DNA from: Enterobacteriaceae bacterium LSJC7
GTDB taxonomy: Bacteria; Pseudomonadota; Gammaproteobacteria; Enterobacterales; Enterobacteriaceae
Assembly (NCBI GenBank): GCA_000302695.1
Contig: AMFN01000004.1
Coordinates: forward strand, 372,001 to 436,000
Direction of reading: 5' to 3'
Length of the DNA: 64,000 bases
In this document: positions 1 through 8,927 of the stretch, piece after piece
Layout of the letters: each line of letters begins with the position of its first letter
Position numbering within the stretch: position 1 is the stretch's first letter
The notes under the pieces: generated by a model
What the model was told of the DNA's origin: nothing
The model's input: the letters and a program-made list of their open reading frames with translations, nothing else
The model's database searches: none
Program-made: the position numbers and the translations under genes

Positions 1-91
1 CCTAATCATAGGCTGCGTCAATGGCAAGTCTCTTTACGTGCGATACGTGCGATCGCAGGCTGCGATTTGCAAGTGAGAAAAATTATCATAT

Positions 92-110
92 GATATTGGT
101 TATCATTATC
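92..110. promoter_or_regulatory. Fur box upstream of yjjZ
   Basis: The 19 bases GATATTGGTTATCATTATC match the classical Fur consensus (GATAATGATAATCATTATC) at 16 of 19 positions. The box ends 20 bases before the yjjZ start codon. In E. coli the iron-repressed gene fhuF lies on the other side of yjjZ and reads away from it. Here fhuF would lie off the left edge, so the box may control both directions. The sequence match is seen; regulation is inferred. Confidence 0.75.
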
Positions 111-129
111 TATTGCAGAGATAGCCGGT

Positions 130-375
130 ATGTTACAAAAAAGTCTGGAAAGCGGTTGGGGTGTGCTGTTATCCGCTGCGGTGGTGGCCGGACTGGCGCT
201 GGGCGGATTAACATTTGCGCAATGGCGCGTGCTGATGGTGCTGGCGATGGTCGCGACCGCTGGCATGCTTTTTCACCGCCGCCTGCGCCACTTCATGCTG
301 TTACCGTCGTGCATTGCGTTTGCCAGCGGCATGGCGCTGCTTGCGTTGAATTTGGGTGTACTGGCTGAAAGATAA
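130..375 (+). CDS. yjjZ: DUF1435 small membrane protein YjjZ
   Basis: This 81-residue protein is almost entirely hydrophobic. About three membrane segments can be drawn (roughly residues 10-30, 33-48 and 55-75), with a basic RRLRH loop near residue 50. The family is DUF1435 and has no established function. Placement between the fhuF side and the leucine tRNA operon matches E. coli yjjZ. The ATG at 130 has only a weak ribosome site (GAGATAG), but the next Met is too far inside the first membrane segment. The Fur box just upstream suggests iron-repressed expression. Confidence 0.8.
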   Translation: MLQKSLESGWGVLLSAAVVAGLALGGLTFAQWRVLMVLAMVATAGMLFHRRLRHFMLLPSCIAFASGMALLALNLGVLAER

Positions 376-453
376 GGCACGCTGTAAGCGGGTTTTGGGA
401 TGTTACTATACAGAGAGATTGTCTGGCGGCACCGCCGGGAGAGAGGAAGAAAG

Positions 454-540
454 TGGTGCGAGGGGGGGGACTTGAACCCCCACGTCCGTAAGGACACTAA
501 CACCTGAAGCTAGCGCGTCTACCAATTCCGCCACCTTCGC
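454..540 (-). tRNA. leuQ: tRNA-Leu (CAG), third gene of the operon
   Basis: This 87-base class II tRNA reads right to left and begins GCGAAGGTGGCGGAATTGG. The anticodon loop is CTTCAGG with anticodon CAG (reads CUG). It has a long variable arm, a T arm with GTTCAAGTC, and an encoded 3' CCA. It is identical to the two copies upstream, as in the E. coli leuQPV operon. Which symbol belongs to which copy is assigned by position only. Confidence 0.97.
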
Positions 541-582
541 ACGGTCTACTTTCTTTCTGTTGATGATATTGCCTGCGCAGTG

Positions 583-669
583 TGGTGCGAGGGGGGGGAC
601 TTGAACCCCCACGTCCGTAAGGACACTAACACCTGAAGCTAGCGCGTCTACCAATTCCGCCACCTTCGC
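583..669 (-). tRNA. leuP: tRNA-Leu (CAG), second gene of the operon
   Basis: This is identical over all 87 bases to the copies at 454-540 and 703-789, with anticodon CAG, long variable arm and encoded CCA. The spacers on either side (42 and 33 bases) are unrelated to each other. Only the tRNA bodies are kept identical, as expected from gene conversion or selection within one transcript. Confidence 0.97.
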
Positions 670-702
670 AGTGTGCTGCTAAAAGCAATATCGCGTGGTT
701 GT

Positions 703-789
703 TGGTGCGAGGGGGGGGACTTGAACCCCCACGTCCGTAAGGACACTAACACCTGAAGCTAGCGCGTCTACCAATTCCGCCACCTTCGC
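703..789 (-). tRNA. leuV: tRNA-Leu (CAG), first gene of the operon
   Basis: This is the promoter-proximal copy, identical to the other two, with anticodon CAG and encoded CCA. CUG is the major leucine codon in the neighbouring genes, which fits three gene doses of this species. A stable-RNA type promoter lies 41 bases upstream of the mature 5' end. Confidence 0.97.
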
Positions 790-830
790 ATGCCGACAAT
801 ACTACAGAAGTATTGCAACCACGGAGGCGC

Positions 831-858
831 ATTCTAGATGTTTTACGGGGCAGGTCAA
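831..858 (-). promoter_or_regulatory. Promoter of the leucine tRNA operon
   Basis: On the minus strand TTGACC (853-858) is followed by a 16-base spacer and TAGAAT (831-836). The discriminator that follows, GCGCCTCC, is GC-rich, which is the hallmark of stringently controlled stable-RNA promoters. In E. coli the leuV promoter is a known example. Upstream DNA (860-900) is moderately AT-rich, but I do not claim specific Fis sites. Confidence 0.75.
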
Positions 859-1013
859 TACTTAATTGCGTGCCGTTTTTCCAATTGCTGCAAAAAACGG
901 CACCCTGAGCAGCGGCGCATTTTTAACGCTAATGCAAAGAAAGCCCGCTTTACTGCTGCACCTGCCTTCTCCTGCGAGTGAGCGCAGGCGCAGCGTTGCG
1001 CCCTGTCGTATTG

Positions 1014-2042
1014 CTAGCGGCGCGGCCTGCGACTGTGAACGGAGCGGTACACTTTAAAACGCCCGGTCTGGGCAATCACTTCGTGATTACCAAACACCTC
1101 GTCCAGCACGGTGGCATACGGCAAAAAGGCGTTAGCAACAATGCGTAACTCGCCGCCGATATTCAGGTGACGTATGGCGCCGCGAATCAGCGTTTGCGCG
1201 GCATCAAGACTGGTCTGGCGCCCTTCGTGGAACGGCGGGTTAGACAAAATCATGTCAAAACGCCCGCTGATGTCAGAGTAAACGTTGCTTGCAAGCACCT
1301 CGCCTTCAAAGCCGTTGGCGGCAAGCGTTGCGCGGCTGGCTTCAACCGCAGGCGCGGACACATCGCACAGCGTCAGGCGCACCTTTGGTGAGTGGCTGAT
1401 AAGCGTTGCCGCCAGCACGCCAGCACCGCAACCAACATCCAGTACTTTGCCTTTGGTATGCGGCGTGAGCGTTGACAGCAGCAACTGGCTGCCGGTGTCC
1501 AGCCCGTCGCGGCTAAAGACGCCAGGCAGGGTTTTAATCGTCAGTCCTTCGCTCTGGTACTCGCCCCACCAGCCGTCAGCGTCAAACGCGGGGCGGCTTT
1601 CCAGCTTGCCGTAGTAAAGACCGCAGCGGCGTGCGCTGTCGATTTTGTTGAGCGGGGCAATATCGGCAAGAATTTGTTCGGCACTGCGCACGCCGCTGCG
1701 GTTTTCGCCTATCACAAACAGGTCACTGCCCTGCGGCAGTAAAGAGAGCAGGTTCATCAGCTGGAACTGGGCTTCCGGTTTGTTCTTCGGCCAGTAGTAA
1801 ATCAGCGTGTCGCAGTCGGCTACGCTGCTGGCGTCGGCTACCAGTCCAAATTGTGCGTTCTCGCCCATCTGCGCGCTTAGCGTCTGCCAGTGGTGATATT
1901 GCTGGGTGTGGACGCGGCTGCCCGCTGTTTCCAGGCGTGCAGGCAGGTCGTCCTGCAAATCGCCGGCAAACAGCACGCGGCGGTTTTCGAAATCATCACT
2001 GTGGCGCAGTAGCACTTCACTCGCAGGGGTCCACGCGGACAT
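1014..2042 (-). CDS. rsmC: 16S rRNA m2G1207 methyltransferase RsmC
   Basis: RsmC methylates G1207 of 16S rRNA in the 30S subunit using S-adenosylmethionine. The 342 residues (343 in E. coli) hold two methyltransferase-like domains. The N-terminal one is degenerate. The C-terminal one carries the SAM loop [10 protein letters not shown] (201-210) and the catalytic NPPFH motif (268-272). The C-terminus ends in an arginine-rich tail (SRRPRR) that is more basic than I recall for E. coli. It is transcribed away from holD, as in E. coli, with about 146 bases between the two starts. Confidence 0.95.
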   Translation of the reverse strand: MSAWTPASEVLLRHSDDFENRRVLFAGDLQDDLPARLETAGSRVHTQQYHHWQTLSAQMGENAQFGLVADASSVADCDTLIYYWPKNKPEAQFQLMNLLSLLPQGSDLFVIGENRSGVRSAEQILADIAPLNKIDSARRCGLYYGKLESRPAFDADGWWGEYQSEGLTIKTLPGVFSRDGLDTGSQLLLSTLTPHTKGKVLDVGCGAGVLAATLISHSPKVRLTLCDVSAPAVEASRATLAANGFEGEVLASNVYSDISGRFDMILSNPPFHEGRQTSLDAAQTLIRGAIRHLNIGGELRIVANAFLPYATVLDEVFGNHEVIAQTGRFKVYRSVHSRRPRR

Positions 2043-2188
2043 AACATACTCCTCATCATAATCAGGCGGCGATTATATACGCTCGTCCGACAAGTTGCAG
2101 GTGTCCTGTCATGTGGCGGGGAAATTGGCGGGCGTGCGATGGATTTGCTATATTTGCGCCCCTCAGGTGACTTAAACAGGTTTCGCTC

Positions 2189-2593
2189 ATGACTACCCGA
2201 CGTGACTGGCAGCTTCAGCAGCTGGGAATCACCCGGTGGACGCTGCGCCGCCCCGCGGTGTTGCAGGGCGAAATCGCGCTGACTCTCCCCGATACCGTGC
2301 GCCTGGTGGTGGTGGCTGATGTGCTGCCGTCACCGGCTGATGCACTGGTGGCCGATATTCTACGCGCGCTTGCGCTTTCCACCGACGCCGTGATGTGGCT
2401 TACGCCCGAGCGTGCCGCCATGTTGCCGGAAGGGGCGAGCTGCAACAGCTGGCTTTTGGGGGTGGAGGCAGCGCTTCCTGTGACGGGGGCGCGGCTTACG
2501 ACGCCGGGCCTTGACGAGCTTCAACACAGCGCACAGGCGCGCGCCGCACTCTGGCGCCAGATATGTGAACATGAACAGGATTTCCTCTCTTAA
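2189..2593 (+). CDS. holD: DNA polymerase III psi subunit
   Basis: HolD (psi) pairs with chi (HolC) to link the clamp loader to SSB at the replication fork. The 134-residue product starts MTTRRDWQLQQLGITRWTL, which is the chi-contacting N-terminal region typical of the family, and the length is near the E. coli value (137). Its 3' end overlaps the start of rimI by 23 bases, the same coupled arrangement as in E. coli. Confidence rests on N-terminal similarity and synteny. Confidence 0.93.
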   Translation: MTTRRDWQLQQLGITRWTLRRPAVLQGEIALTLPDTVRLVVVADVLPSPADALVADILRALALSTDAVMWLTPERAAMLPEGASCNSWLLGVEAALPVTGARLTTPGLDELQHSAQARAALWRQICEHEQDFLS

Positions 2594-3014
2594 TGCCGAC
2601 GGCCTCGCGCAGGCGTTTGCCATTGAACAGCGCAGCCACGCCTTTCCCTGGAGTGAAAAGACGTTTGCCAGCAACCAGGGCGAGCGCTATTTCAATTTAC
2701 GTCTGGACGTTGGTGATGAAATGGCGGCGTTTGCCATCACGCAGGTGGTGCTGGACGAAGCCACGCTGTTTAACATTGCGGTCAGCCCGGCTTTTCAGCG
2801 CCGCGGGCTTGGCCGGGCGCTGCTGGAGCACTTAATCAGCGAGCTGGAACAAAAACAGATCCTCACGCTGTGGCTGGAGGTACGTGCCTCTAACGTTGCC
2901 GCCATCGCACTCTATGAAAGCCTCGGCTTTAACGAGGCGACGATACGGCGCAACTATTACCCCACCGCCAACGGCCGTGAAGACGCCATTATTATGGCCC
3001 TGCCGCTGGGCTGA
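2571..3014 (+). CDS. rimI: Ribosomal protein S18 N-alpha-acetyltransferase RimI
   Basis: RimI acetylates the N-terminal alanine of ribosomal protein S18. The 147-residue protein is a single GNAT domain. The acetyl-CoA loop RRGLGRALLEH is at about residues 77-87, WLEVRASN follows, and the conserved C-terminal tyrosine region is RRNYYPTANGRED. A longer frame opens at 2511, but the ATG at 2571 gives the family N-terminus (MNRISSL) and lies inside the end of holD, pointing to translational coupling. Confidence 0.95.
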   Translation: MNRISSLNADGLAQAFAIEQRSHAFPWSEKTFASNQGERYFNLRLDVGDEMAAFAITQVVLDEATLFNIAVSPAFQRRGLGRALLEHLISELEQKQILTLWLEVRASNVAAIALYESLGFNEATIRRNYYPTANGREDAIIMALPLG

Positions 3015-3034
3015 TAACGCGAAAGGTGATGTGA

Positions 3035-3712
3035 ATGAAGTGGGACTGGATACTCTTTGATGCTGACGAAACGCTGTTTACCTTCGACGCGTTCGGCGGG
3101 CTACAGCGTATGTTTCTTGATTACAGCGTGACGTTTACCGACAAGGATTTTCAGGACTACCAGGCCGTGAATAAGCCGCTGTGGGTGGATTATCAGAACG
3201 GTGCCATTACCGCGCTCCAGCTTCAGGTTCAGCGCTTTGAAAGCTGGGCTGAACGGCTTAATGTACCGGCTAGCGACCTTAATAGCGCGTTTTTGAACGC
3301 CATGGCCGACATTTGCGCCCCGCTGCCGGGGGCGCTGGCGCTGCTTGAGGCGCTCAAAGGCAACACAAAGCTTGGCATCATCACCAACGGTTTTACCGCG
3401 CTCCAGCAAATTCGCCTTGAGCGCACCGGCCTGCGCGACTTTTTCGACCTGCTGGTCATTTCCGAGCAGGTGGGCGTAGCAAAGCCAGATAAAAAAATCT
3501 TTGACTACGCGCTCACGCAAATGGGCAGCCCGGCGCGTGAGCGGGTGTTGATGGTGGGCGATACCGCCGAGTCGGACATTCTGGGCGGTATTAACGCCGG
3601 GTTAAACACTGTCTGGCTCAATGCCCACGGTCGCGAGTTGCCCGCAGGTATCACGCCGGACAAGCAGGTGACCTCGCTTGATGAACTCCAGCAGTGGTTA
3701 TTTAACGCCTGA
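3035..3712 (+). CDS. yjjG: Pyrimidine 5'-nucleotidase YjjG (HAD family)
   Basis: YjjG is a HAD-superfamily phosphatase. In E. coli it dephosphorylates dUMP, dTMP and UMP and helps clear non-canonical pyrimidine nucleotides. The motifs are in order: FDADETLF (8-15, nucleophile and acid aspartates), the ITNG threonine motif, the AKPDKKIF lysine motif, and GDTAESDI with the metal-binding acids. The length, 225 residues, equals that of E. coli. It follows rimI by 20 bases and is probably co-transcribed with it. Confidence 0.95.
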   Translation: MKWDWILFDADETLFTFDAFGGLQRMFLDYSVTFTDKDFQDYQAVNKPLWVDYQNGAITALQLQVQRFESWAERLNVPASDLNSAFLNAMADICAPLPGALALLEALKGNTKLGIITNGFTALQQIRLERTGLRDFFDLLVISEQVGVAKPDKKIFDYALTQMGSPARERVLMVGDTAESDILGGINAGLNTVWLNAHGRELPAGITPDKQVTSLDELQQWLFNA

Positions 3713-3831
3713 GCCTGCCTGGCGCAGATGAATTTCTTTTGGGTATCTGCGCCGCAATGGGTAAAATCCCCGCACTTTATTGAATAACGCGCCGCGCGCC
3801 ACCTGGTCGCGCCTGACGAGAAGAGTGAAAT

Positions 3832-5421
3832 ATGACGTTGTCTCCCTATTTGCAGGAGGTGGCAAGACGCCGCACTTTTGCCATCATCTCCCACCCGGAC
3901 GCCGGTAAAACGACGATCACTGAAAAAGTGCTGCTGTTCGGACAGGCCATTCAGACGGCGGGTACGGTAAAAGGGCGTGGCTCCAGCCAGCATGCAAAAT
4001 CTGACTGGATGGAAATGGAAAAGCAGCGCGGTATCTCCATTACTACCTCGGTGATGCAGTTCCCATACCACGATTGCCTGGTCAATCTGCTGGATACCCC
4101 AGGACACGAAGACTTCTCGGAAGATACCTACCGTACCCTGACGGCAGTGGACTGCTGCCTGATGGTGATTGACGCGGCAAAAGGCGTTGAAGACCGTACC
4201 CGTAAGCTGATGGAAGTGACGCGCCTGCGCGACACGCCGATTCTGACGTTCATGAACAAGCTCGACCGCGATATCCGCGACCCGATGGAGCTGCTGGACG
4301 AAGTGGAAAACGAGCTGAAAATTGCCTGTGCGCCCATCACCTGGCCGATTGGCTGCGGCAAGCTGTTTAAAGGCGTTTATCACCTCTATAAAGACGAAAC
4401 CTATCTCTACCAGACCGGGCAGGGCCACACCATTCAGGAAGTGCGTATTGTAAAAGGTCTGGATAACCCGGACCTGGACGCCGCGGTGGGTGACGATCTC
4501 GCCCAGCAGCTGCGTGACGAACTGGAACTGGTGAAAGGGGCCTCCACCGAGTTCGACGAAGAGCTGTTCCTGAGCGGTGAGATCACGCCGGTGTTCTTTG
4601 GAACCGCGCTGGGTAACTTCGGCGTGGACCATATGCTCGACGGGCTGGTTTCCTGGGCGCCTGCGCCCATGCCGCGTAAAACCGACGTGCGCGATGTGGA
4701 AGCAAAAGAAGAGAAGTTCTCCGGCTTTGTGTTCAAAATTCAGGCCAACATGGACCCGAAACACCGTGACCGCGTGGCGTTTTTGCGCGTGGTGTCCGGT
4801 AAGTATGAGAAGGGCATGAAGCTGCGTCAGGTGCGCATTGGCAAAGACGTGGTGATTTCTGACGCGCTGACCTTTATGGCGGGCGACCGTGCACACGTTG
4901 AAGAGGCGTATCCGGGCGATATTATCGGCCTGCACAACCACGGCACCATTCAGATTGGCGATACCTTCACCCAGGGCGAAATGATGAAGTTCACCGGTAT
5001 CCCGAACTTCGCACCGGAACTGTTCCGCCGCATTCGTCTTAAAGATCCGCTCAAGCAAAAGCAGCTGCTCAAAGGGCTGGTGCAGCTGTCTGAAGAAGGC
5101 GCGGTGCAGGTGTTCCGCCCGATTGCTAACAATGACCTGATTGTGGGCGCGGTAGGTGTACTGCAGTTTGACGTGGTTGTGGCGCGCCTTAAGAGCGAGT
5201 ACAACGTTGAGGCGATTTACGAATCCGTCAACGTGGCAACCGCGCGCTGGGTTGAGTCAACAGACGTGAAGAAATTTGAAGAGTTCAAGCGTAAAAACGA
5301 GGTTCAACTGGCGCTGGATGGCGGTGATAATCTGACCTACATCGCCCCGACCATGGTGAACCTGAATCTGACGCAGGAGCGCTATCCTGACGTGGTGTTC
5401 CGTAAAACGCGCGAGCATTGA
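3832..5421 (+). CDS. prfC: Peptide chain release factor 3 (RF3)
   Basis: RF3 is the GTPase that removes RF1 or RF2 from the ribosome after peptide release. The 529 residues match the E. coli length. The GTPase motifs are HPDAGKTT (20-27), switch II DTPGHED and NKLD. The switch I region [13 protein letters not shown] and the C-terminal domain III end (FRKTREH) are typical. Start ATG 3832 is preceded by GAAGAGTGAAAT. A 119-base gap separates it from yjjG, so it probably has its own promoter. Confidence 0.98.
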   Translation: MTLSPYLQEVARRRTFAIISHPDAGKTTITEKVLLFGQAIQTAGTVKGRGSSQHAKSDWMEMEKQRGISITTSVMQFPYHDCLVNLLDTPGHEDFSEDTYRTLTAVDCCLMVIDAAKGVEDRTRKLMEVTRLRDTPILTFMNKLDRDIRDPMELLDEVENELKIACAPITWPIGCGKLFKGVYHLYKDETYLYQTGQGHTIQEVRIVKGLDNPDLDAAVGDDLAQQLRDELELVKGASTEFDEELFLSGEITPVFFGTALGNFGVDHMLDGLVSWAPAPMPRKTDVRDVEAKEEKFSGFVFKIQANMDPKHRDRVAFLRVVSGKYEKGMKLRQVRIGKDVVISDALTFMAGDRAHVEEAYPGDIIGLHNHGTIQIGDTFTQGEMMKFTGIPNFAPELFRRIRLKDPLKQKQLLKGLVQLSEEGAVQVFRPIANNDLIVGAVGVLQFDVVVARLKSEYNVEAIYESVNVATARWVESTDVKKFEEFKRKNEVQLALDGGDNLTYIAPTMVNLNLTQERYPDVVFRKTREH

Positions 5422-5432
5422 TTTTGCCCTCA

Positions 5433-5456
5433 CGGCGCATGCGTCCGCATGCGCCG
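5433..5456. other. Perfect hairpin after prfC; rest of the prfC-osmY gap
   Basis: CGGCGCATGC and GCATGCGCCG form a perfect 10-base-pair stem with a four-base loop just after prfC. No T run follows (CTAAAATAG), so it is not a classical terminator. It may protect the 3' end or work as a weak terminator. The rest of 5457-5791 carries no gene I can support. It presumably holds the osmY promoter, which in E. coli is sigma-S dependent, but I cannot place the -10 with confidence. Confidence 0.45.
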
Positions 5457-5791
5457 CTAAAATAGTGTTGAATATTAGCCTGTTGCAGATGTTTCTTAAA
5501 ATCCCCTCCTGAACGCGGCTTTTTGGCCTTTTCAGCGTTATTCCCATGCGTTTTTGCGATCACGAACTATATTTACCTCATTCACCGCGCTGCGTAATGG
5601 ATAAATCTCGCACCTGACACGGTTTTCTGGTGCGATGTTCAGCCATGAAATCCAGCGCGTGATTAATTACTGTTTCTTACGTCACCGACGTAAAAAAGAG
5701 GATGAGCCGGGCAGTTAAGCCCAGCTGTTTGTCTGGCCGTCGGCATGGCGGTACTGGCTCACTATTTGGGCAATACAACAGGAATACATCG

Positions 5792-6397
5792 ATGAATACA
5801 CGTAAGTTTTCGAAAACTCTGCTGACTGTAGTTCTGGGTTCTGTGCTGGCAAGCGGTGCTGCGTTTGCACAGAGTGAAACGACCCAGAGCACCAGTGAAT
5901 CCGCAGGTCAGAAAATCGATAGCTCTATGAACAAAGTCGGTAATTTCATGGACGACAGCGCAATTACAGCTAAGGTTAAAGCGGCGCTGCTCGATGATAA
6001 AGGCGTGAAAAGCACCGATATTTCGGTCAAAACTGAAAACAAAGTGGTGACGCTGAGCGGCTTTGTTGCAAGCCAGGCAGAAGCTGAGAAAGCGGTGGCT
6101 ACGGCAAAAGCGGTTGAAGGCGTCAGCTCCGTTAGCGACAAACTGCATGTGAAAGATAGTGCGACACAGTCGGTGAGCGGTTATGCCGGTGATACGGCCA
6201 CCACCAGTGAAATCAAAGCAAAACTTCTGGCAGATGACATGGTGCCCTCGCGTAATGTGAAGGTGAGCACCACCGATGGTGTAGTACAGCTTTCCGGTAC
6301 CGTGGAGTCGCAGGCGCAGTCCGACAGGGCTGAAAGCGTTGCCAAAGCGGTAGACGGCGTGAAAAGCGTGAAAAACGATCTGCAAATTAAAAAGTAA
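5792..6397 (+). CDS. osmY: Periplasmic osmotically inducible protein OsmY
   Basis: OsmY is a periplasmic protein strongly induced by hyperosmosis and stationary phase, with chaperone-like activity reported. The start at 5792 gives a Sec signal peptide (about 1-27, ending SGAAFAQS). Two BON domains follow. Each begins with a similar segment ([16 protein letters not shown] and [14 protein letters not shown]), continues with VVTLSGFV or VVQLSGTV, and ends at VSDKLHV or VKNDLQIK. Length is 201 residues as in E. coli. An in-frame extension to 5702 would put 30 residues before the signal peptide and is rejected. Confidence 0.97.
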   Translation: MNTRKFSKTLLTVVLGSVLASGAAFAQSETTQSTSESAGQKIDSSMNKVGNFMDDSAITAKVKAALLDDKGVKSTDISVKTENKVVTLSGFVASQAEAEKAVATAKAVEGVSSVSDKLHVKDSATQSVSGYAGDTATTSEIKAKLLADDMVPSRNVKVSTTDGVVQLSGTVESQAQSDRAESVAKAVDGVKSVKNDLQIKK

Positions 6398-6410
6398 CGT
6401 CTGTAATGCG

Positions 6411-6432
6411 GCTCCTGGCGTAGGCCAGGAGC
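6411..6432. other. Hairpin after osmY
   Basis: GCTCCTGG and CCAGGAGC form an 8-base-pair perfect stem with a six-base loop, 13 bases after the osmY stop. No T run follows, so read-through into ytjA is possible. It resembles a 3'-stabilising stem. Confidence 0.4.
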
Positions 6433-6530
6433 GCACAAGCAATACGGAAACATAACGATGTCATGGCAAGGCGTGTTACGCCAATGAGCAACAGCAGGTT
6501 CGCTTTTAAACATAAATAAAGGAGAGTCTT

Positions 6531-6692
6531 ATGTTTCGATGGGGCATTATTTTTCTGGTTATCGCGGTAATTGCTGCAGCACTTGGTTTTGGTGGGCTTG
6601 CGGGTACAGCGGCAAGTGCGGCTAAAATTGTGTTTGTGGTCGGTGTTATCTTGTTTCTGGTTAGCTTGTTTATGGGCCGCAGACGTCCCTGA
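6531..6692 (+). CDS. ytjA: Small membrane protein YtjA (DUF1328)
   Basis: The product is 53 residues: an [19 protein letters not shown] hydrophobic start, a short small-residue stretch ([12 protein letters not shown]), a second membrane segment and a basic end (GRRRP). It differs from E. coli YtjA, as I recall it, at only a few positions. It has a strong ribosome site (AAAGGAGAG). The function is unknown; the family is DUF1328. A good terminator follows. It lies between osmY and yjjU as in E. coli. Confidence 0.92.
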   Translation: MFRWGIIFLVIAVIAAALGFGGLAGTAASAAKIVFVVGVILFLVSLFMGRRRP

Positions 6693-6714
6693 CGCCCGCC
6701 GTCAAATTGGTGTG

Positions 6715-6752
6715 AAAAGGCCAGCCATGCGTGCTGGCCTTTGCGGTTTTTA
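6715..6752 (+). terminator. Terminator after ytjA
   Basis: AAAGGCCAGC (6716-6725) pairs with GCTGGCCTTT (6733-6742) around a seven-base loop and is followed by GCGGTTTTT. It ends the osmY-ytjA block. Confidence 0.75.
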
Positions 6753-6815
6753 AACATTTATCATTATACGTATTGTCTGCTTAAGGGCAGGCGACATCAC
6801 GACAGGAAGGCAGAG

Positions 6816-7991
6816 GTGGGACAGCGAATTCCCGTTACGCTCGGCAATATTGCGCCGCTGGCGCTAAAGCCCTTCGAACCCGGCAAAGTGGCGCTGGTAT
6901 GCGAAGGTGGCGGGCAGCGCGGTATTTTTACCGCTGGTGTGCTGGACGAATTTATGATTAATGAGTTCGATCCGTTTGATGATTACTTTGGTACCTCTGC
7001 CGGTGCCCAGAATCTCTCGGCCTTCGTTTGCCACCAACCCGGCTACGCCCGGCGCGTGATTGCCAACTACACCACGCGGCGCGAGTTCTTCAACCCGGTG
7101 CGCTTTGTGCGCGGCGGCCATCTGATTGATCTCGACTGGCTGCTGGACGCCACCGCAAAAACCATGCCGCTGTCGATGGACACCGCCGAGCGCCGTTTTG
7201 ATGCGGGCAAAGCCTTTTACATGTGCGCCTGTCGCAGCGACGACTACGCCGCGAGTTACTTCTCACCGCTGCGTGATACCTGGCTTGATATCATTCGTGC
7301 TTCGAGCGCCATTCCGGGTTTTTACCGCAGCGGTGCCATGCTTGATGGCATCAGCTACCAGGATGGCGGCATCAGCGATGCGGTGCCGGTGCGCGAGGCG
7401 GCAAAGCGCGGTGCACAGACGCTGGTGGTTATCCGCACCGTGCCGTCACAAATGTATTATACGCCGCAGTGGTTTCGCCATATGGAGCGCTGGCTGAGTG
7501 AAAGCAGCCTCAAGCCGCTGGTGAACCTGGTGCATCACCATGAAGAGAGCTACACCGCGATTCAGCACTTTATTGAACATCCACCGGGTGATTTGCGGAT
7601 CATCGAAATTTTCCCGCCTGCGCCGCTGCAAAGCTCTGCGCTCGGCAGCCGTGAGGTGGCGCTGCGGGCAGACTACCGTACCGGGCGGCGCTGTGGGCGC
7701 TATTTCCTGGCCACCATTGGCAAGTTGCTGGCAGGTAAGCCAGCACTGCATCGCTTCACTAAGCCGGTGATAGTGCCTGCCACGTCGCGCATTGTTGCCC
7801 CCCGCACGCCGGGTGCAACGCCAATTATCCTGCCATCAGTAAACGAACCGGCGAGTGTGCAGGCTTACGCTGGCGTTATTCAGACATCACATGTGCCCGC
7901 AGCGGTAGCCGCCACAATGCCAGTGGCAAACGATGGCCTGGACTCGCGCGAAGCCAATGACGACGCGTTTAAAAATGAGGACAGCGCGTGA
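6816..7991 (+). CDS. yjjU: Patatin-like phospholipase family protein YjjU
   Basis: This is a predicted serine hydrolase of the patatin fold, probably acting on lipids; its substrate is not known to me. From the GTG at 6816 (preceded by AGGAAGG) it has the oxyanion GGGQRG (31-36), the nucleophile elbow GTSAG (59-63, Ser61) and the DGG aspartate motif (YQDGGISDA). The upstream in-frame ATG at 6741 lies in the ytjA terminator and is rejected. At 391 residues it is about 34 longer than E. coli YjjU. The excess is a proline-, alanine- and valine-rich tail with no visible domain. It overlaps yjjV by 4 bases. Confidence 0.92.
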   Translation: MGQRIPVTLGNIAPLALKPFEPGKVALVCEGGGQRGIFTAGVLDEFMINEFDPFDDYFGTSAGAQNLSAFVCHQPGYARRVIANYTTRREFFNPVRFVRGGHLIDLDWLLDATAKTMPLSMDTAERRFDAGKAFYMCACRSDDYAASYFSPLRDTWLDIIRASSAIPGFYRSGAMLDGISYQDGGISDAVPVREAAKRGAQTLVVIRTVPSQMYYTPQWFRHMERWLSESSLKPLVNLVHHHEESYTAIQHFIEHPPGDLRIIEIFPPAPLQSSALGSREVALRADYRTGRRCGRYFLATIGKLLAGKPALHRFTKPVIVPATSRIVAPRTPGATPIILPSVNEPASVQAYAGVIQTSHVPAAVAATMPVANDGLDSREANDDAFKNEDSA

Positions 7992-8770
7992 GCCTGCGTT
8001 TTATTGATACCCATTGCCACTTTGATTTCCCGCCGTTTACTGACCATGAAGCCGCAAGCCTTACGTTAGCCGCACAGGCAGGCGTTGAGCAGATTCTGGT
8101 GCCTGCGGTGTCGGCCAGTCGCTTTGATCTGGTACTGGCGCTGGCAGAGCGCTTTGCCCCAGTGCATGCCGCACTGGGCCTGCACCCGATTGTAATTGAA
8201 GAGCACGATGAAGCGGCGCTGGCTTCGCTTGAGCAACACCTGGCACAGCGCCCAGCCAAACTGGTCGCGGTGGGCGAAATCGGGCTGGATTTGTACCGCG
8301 AAAATCCGCAGTTTGCGCGCCAGCAGGCGCTGCTGGACGACCAGCTACGGCTGGCAAAGCGTTATGATCTGCCGGTTATCCTGCATTCGCGCCGTACCCA
8401 CGATAAGCTAGCGCTGCACTTACGGCGTGCGGCCCTGCCGCGCACTGGCGTGGTTCACGGTTTTGCCGGTAGCCTGCAACAGGCGCAGCGTTTTGTTGAG
8501 CTTGGGTACTATATTGGCGTAGGCGGCACCATCAGCTACGAGCGTGCCAGTAAAACTCGCGACGTGGTGGCGCGGCTGCCGCTCACGTCGCTGTTGCTGG
8601 AAACCGATGCGCCCGATATGCCGCTCAACGGCTACCAGGGGCAGCCCAATCGCCCCGAGCGTGTAGTACAGGTTTTCAGGGCGCTGTGTGAACTGCGTGA
8701 AGAAGCTCCGGAAACGATTGCTCACGCGATAATCGACAATACCCGGCGACTTTTTGCACTTTCAGAGTGA
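7988..8770 (+). CDS. yjjV: TatD-family metal-dependent hydrolase YjjV
   Basis: YjjV is a TatD-like TIM-barrel hydrolase, a family whose members act as metal-dependent nucleases. Motifs seen are DTHCHFD (metal-binding histidines), GEIGLDLY, ILHSRR, VVHGF and LLETDAPD. Length is 260 residues (259 in E. coli). The start GTG at 7988 overlaps the yjjU stop in GTGA, so the two are translationally coupled. In E. coli yjjW and yjjI (glycyl-radical pair) come next; here the next gene is a nucleoside transporter. Confidence 0.93.
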   Translation: MSLRFIDTHCHFDFPPFTDHEAASLTLAAQAGVEQILVPAVSASRFDLVLALAERFAPVHAALGLHPIVIEEHDEAALASLEQHLAQRPAKLVAVGEIGLDLYRENPQFARQQALLDDQLRLAKRYDLPVILHSRRTHDKLALHLRRAALPRTGVVHGFAGSLQQAQRFVELGYYIGVGGTISYERASKTRDVVARLPLTSLLLETDAPDMPLNGYQGQPNRPERVVQVFRALCELREEAPETIAHAIIDNTRRLFALSE

Positions 8771-8775
8771 AAAAG

Positions 8776-8791
8776 TGTGATCTTCGTCACT
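8776..8791. promoter_or_regulatory. CRP-like site upstream of the nucleoside transporter
   Basis: TGTGATCTTCGTCACT matches the CRP consensus TGTGA-N6-TCACA at 9 of 10 defined positions. It sits 5 bases after the yjjV stop and about 150 bases before the transporter ATG. The nucleoside transport and deo genes of enterobacteria are classically under CRP (with CytR), so the site fits its neighbour. CytR binding cannot be judged by eye. I place no -35/-10 with confidence; TAACAAT near 8809 is a possible -10. Confidence 0.65.
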
Positions 8792-8927
8792 CTAAGAAAC
8801 AATAACCTGTAACAATCATCGCTGTTCCGTGATCAAGGTAGCCATCATAGCCCTCCCTGCCGTTATAATCCTTGCGCCTCTCGGGGCTTCTTTTTTCTTT
8901 TTTGACGACTACACGCAGGGACTTCGT

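Noticed and set aside
406-663. Open frame across two tRNA genes (MAELVDALASG... repeated)
   Set aside because: Well-known spurious frame created by reading tRNA genes; the repeat in the peptide is the tRNA sequence.
454-789. Three regularly spaced identical direct repeats that look array-like
   Set aside because: They are 87-base leucine tRNA genes, not CRISPR repeats: cloverleaf, anticodon and CCA are all present and spacers are only two.
3505-5058. Long open frame antisense to prfC
   Set aside because: Shadow frame produced by GC-rich codon use in prfC. No start signals or recognisable domain, and prfC is a certain gene.
5702-5791. N-terminal extension of osmY
   Set aside because: Would place 30 residues before a clear Sec signal peptide; the length from 5792 equals E. 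coli OsmY.
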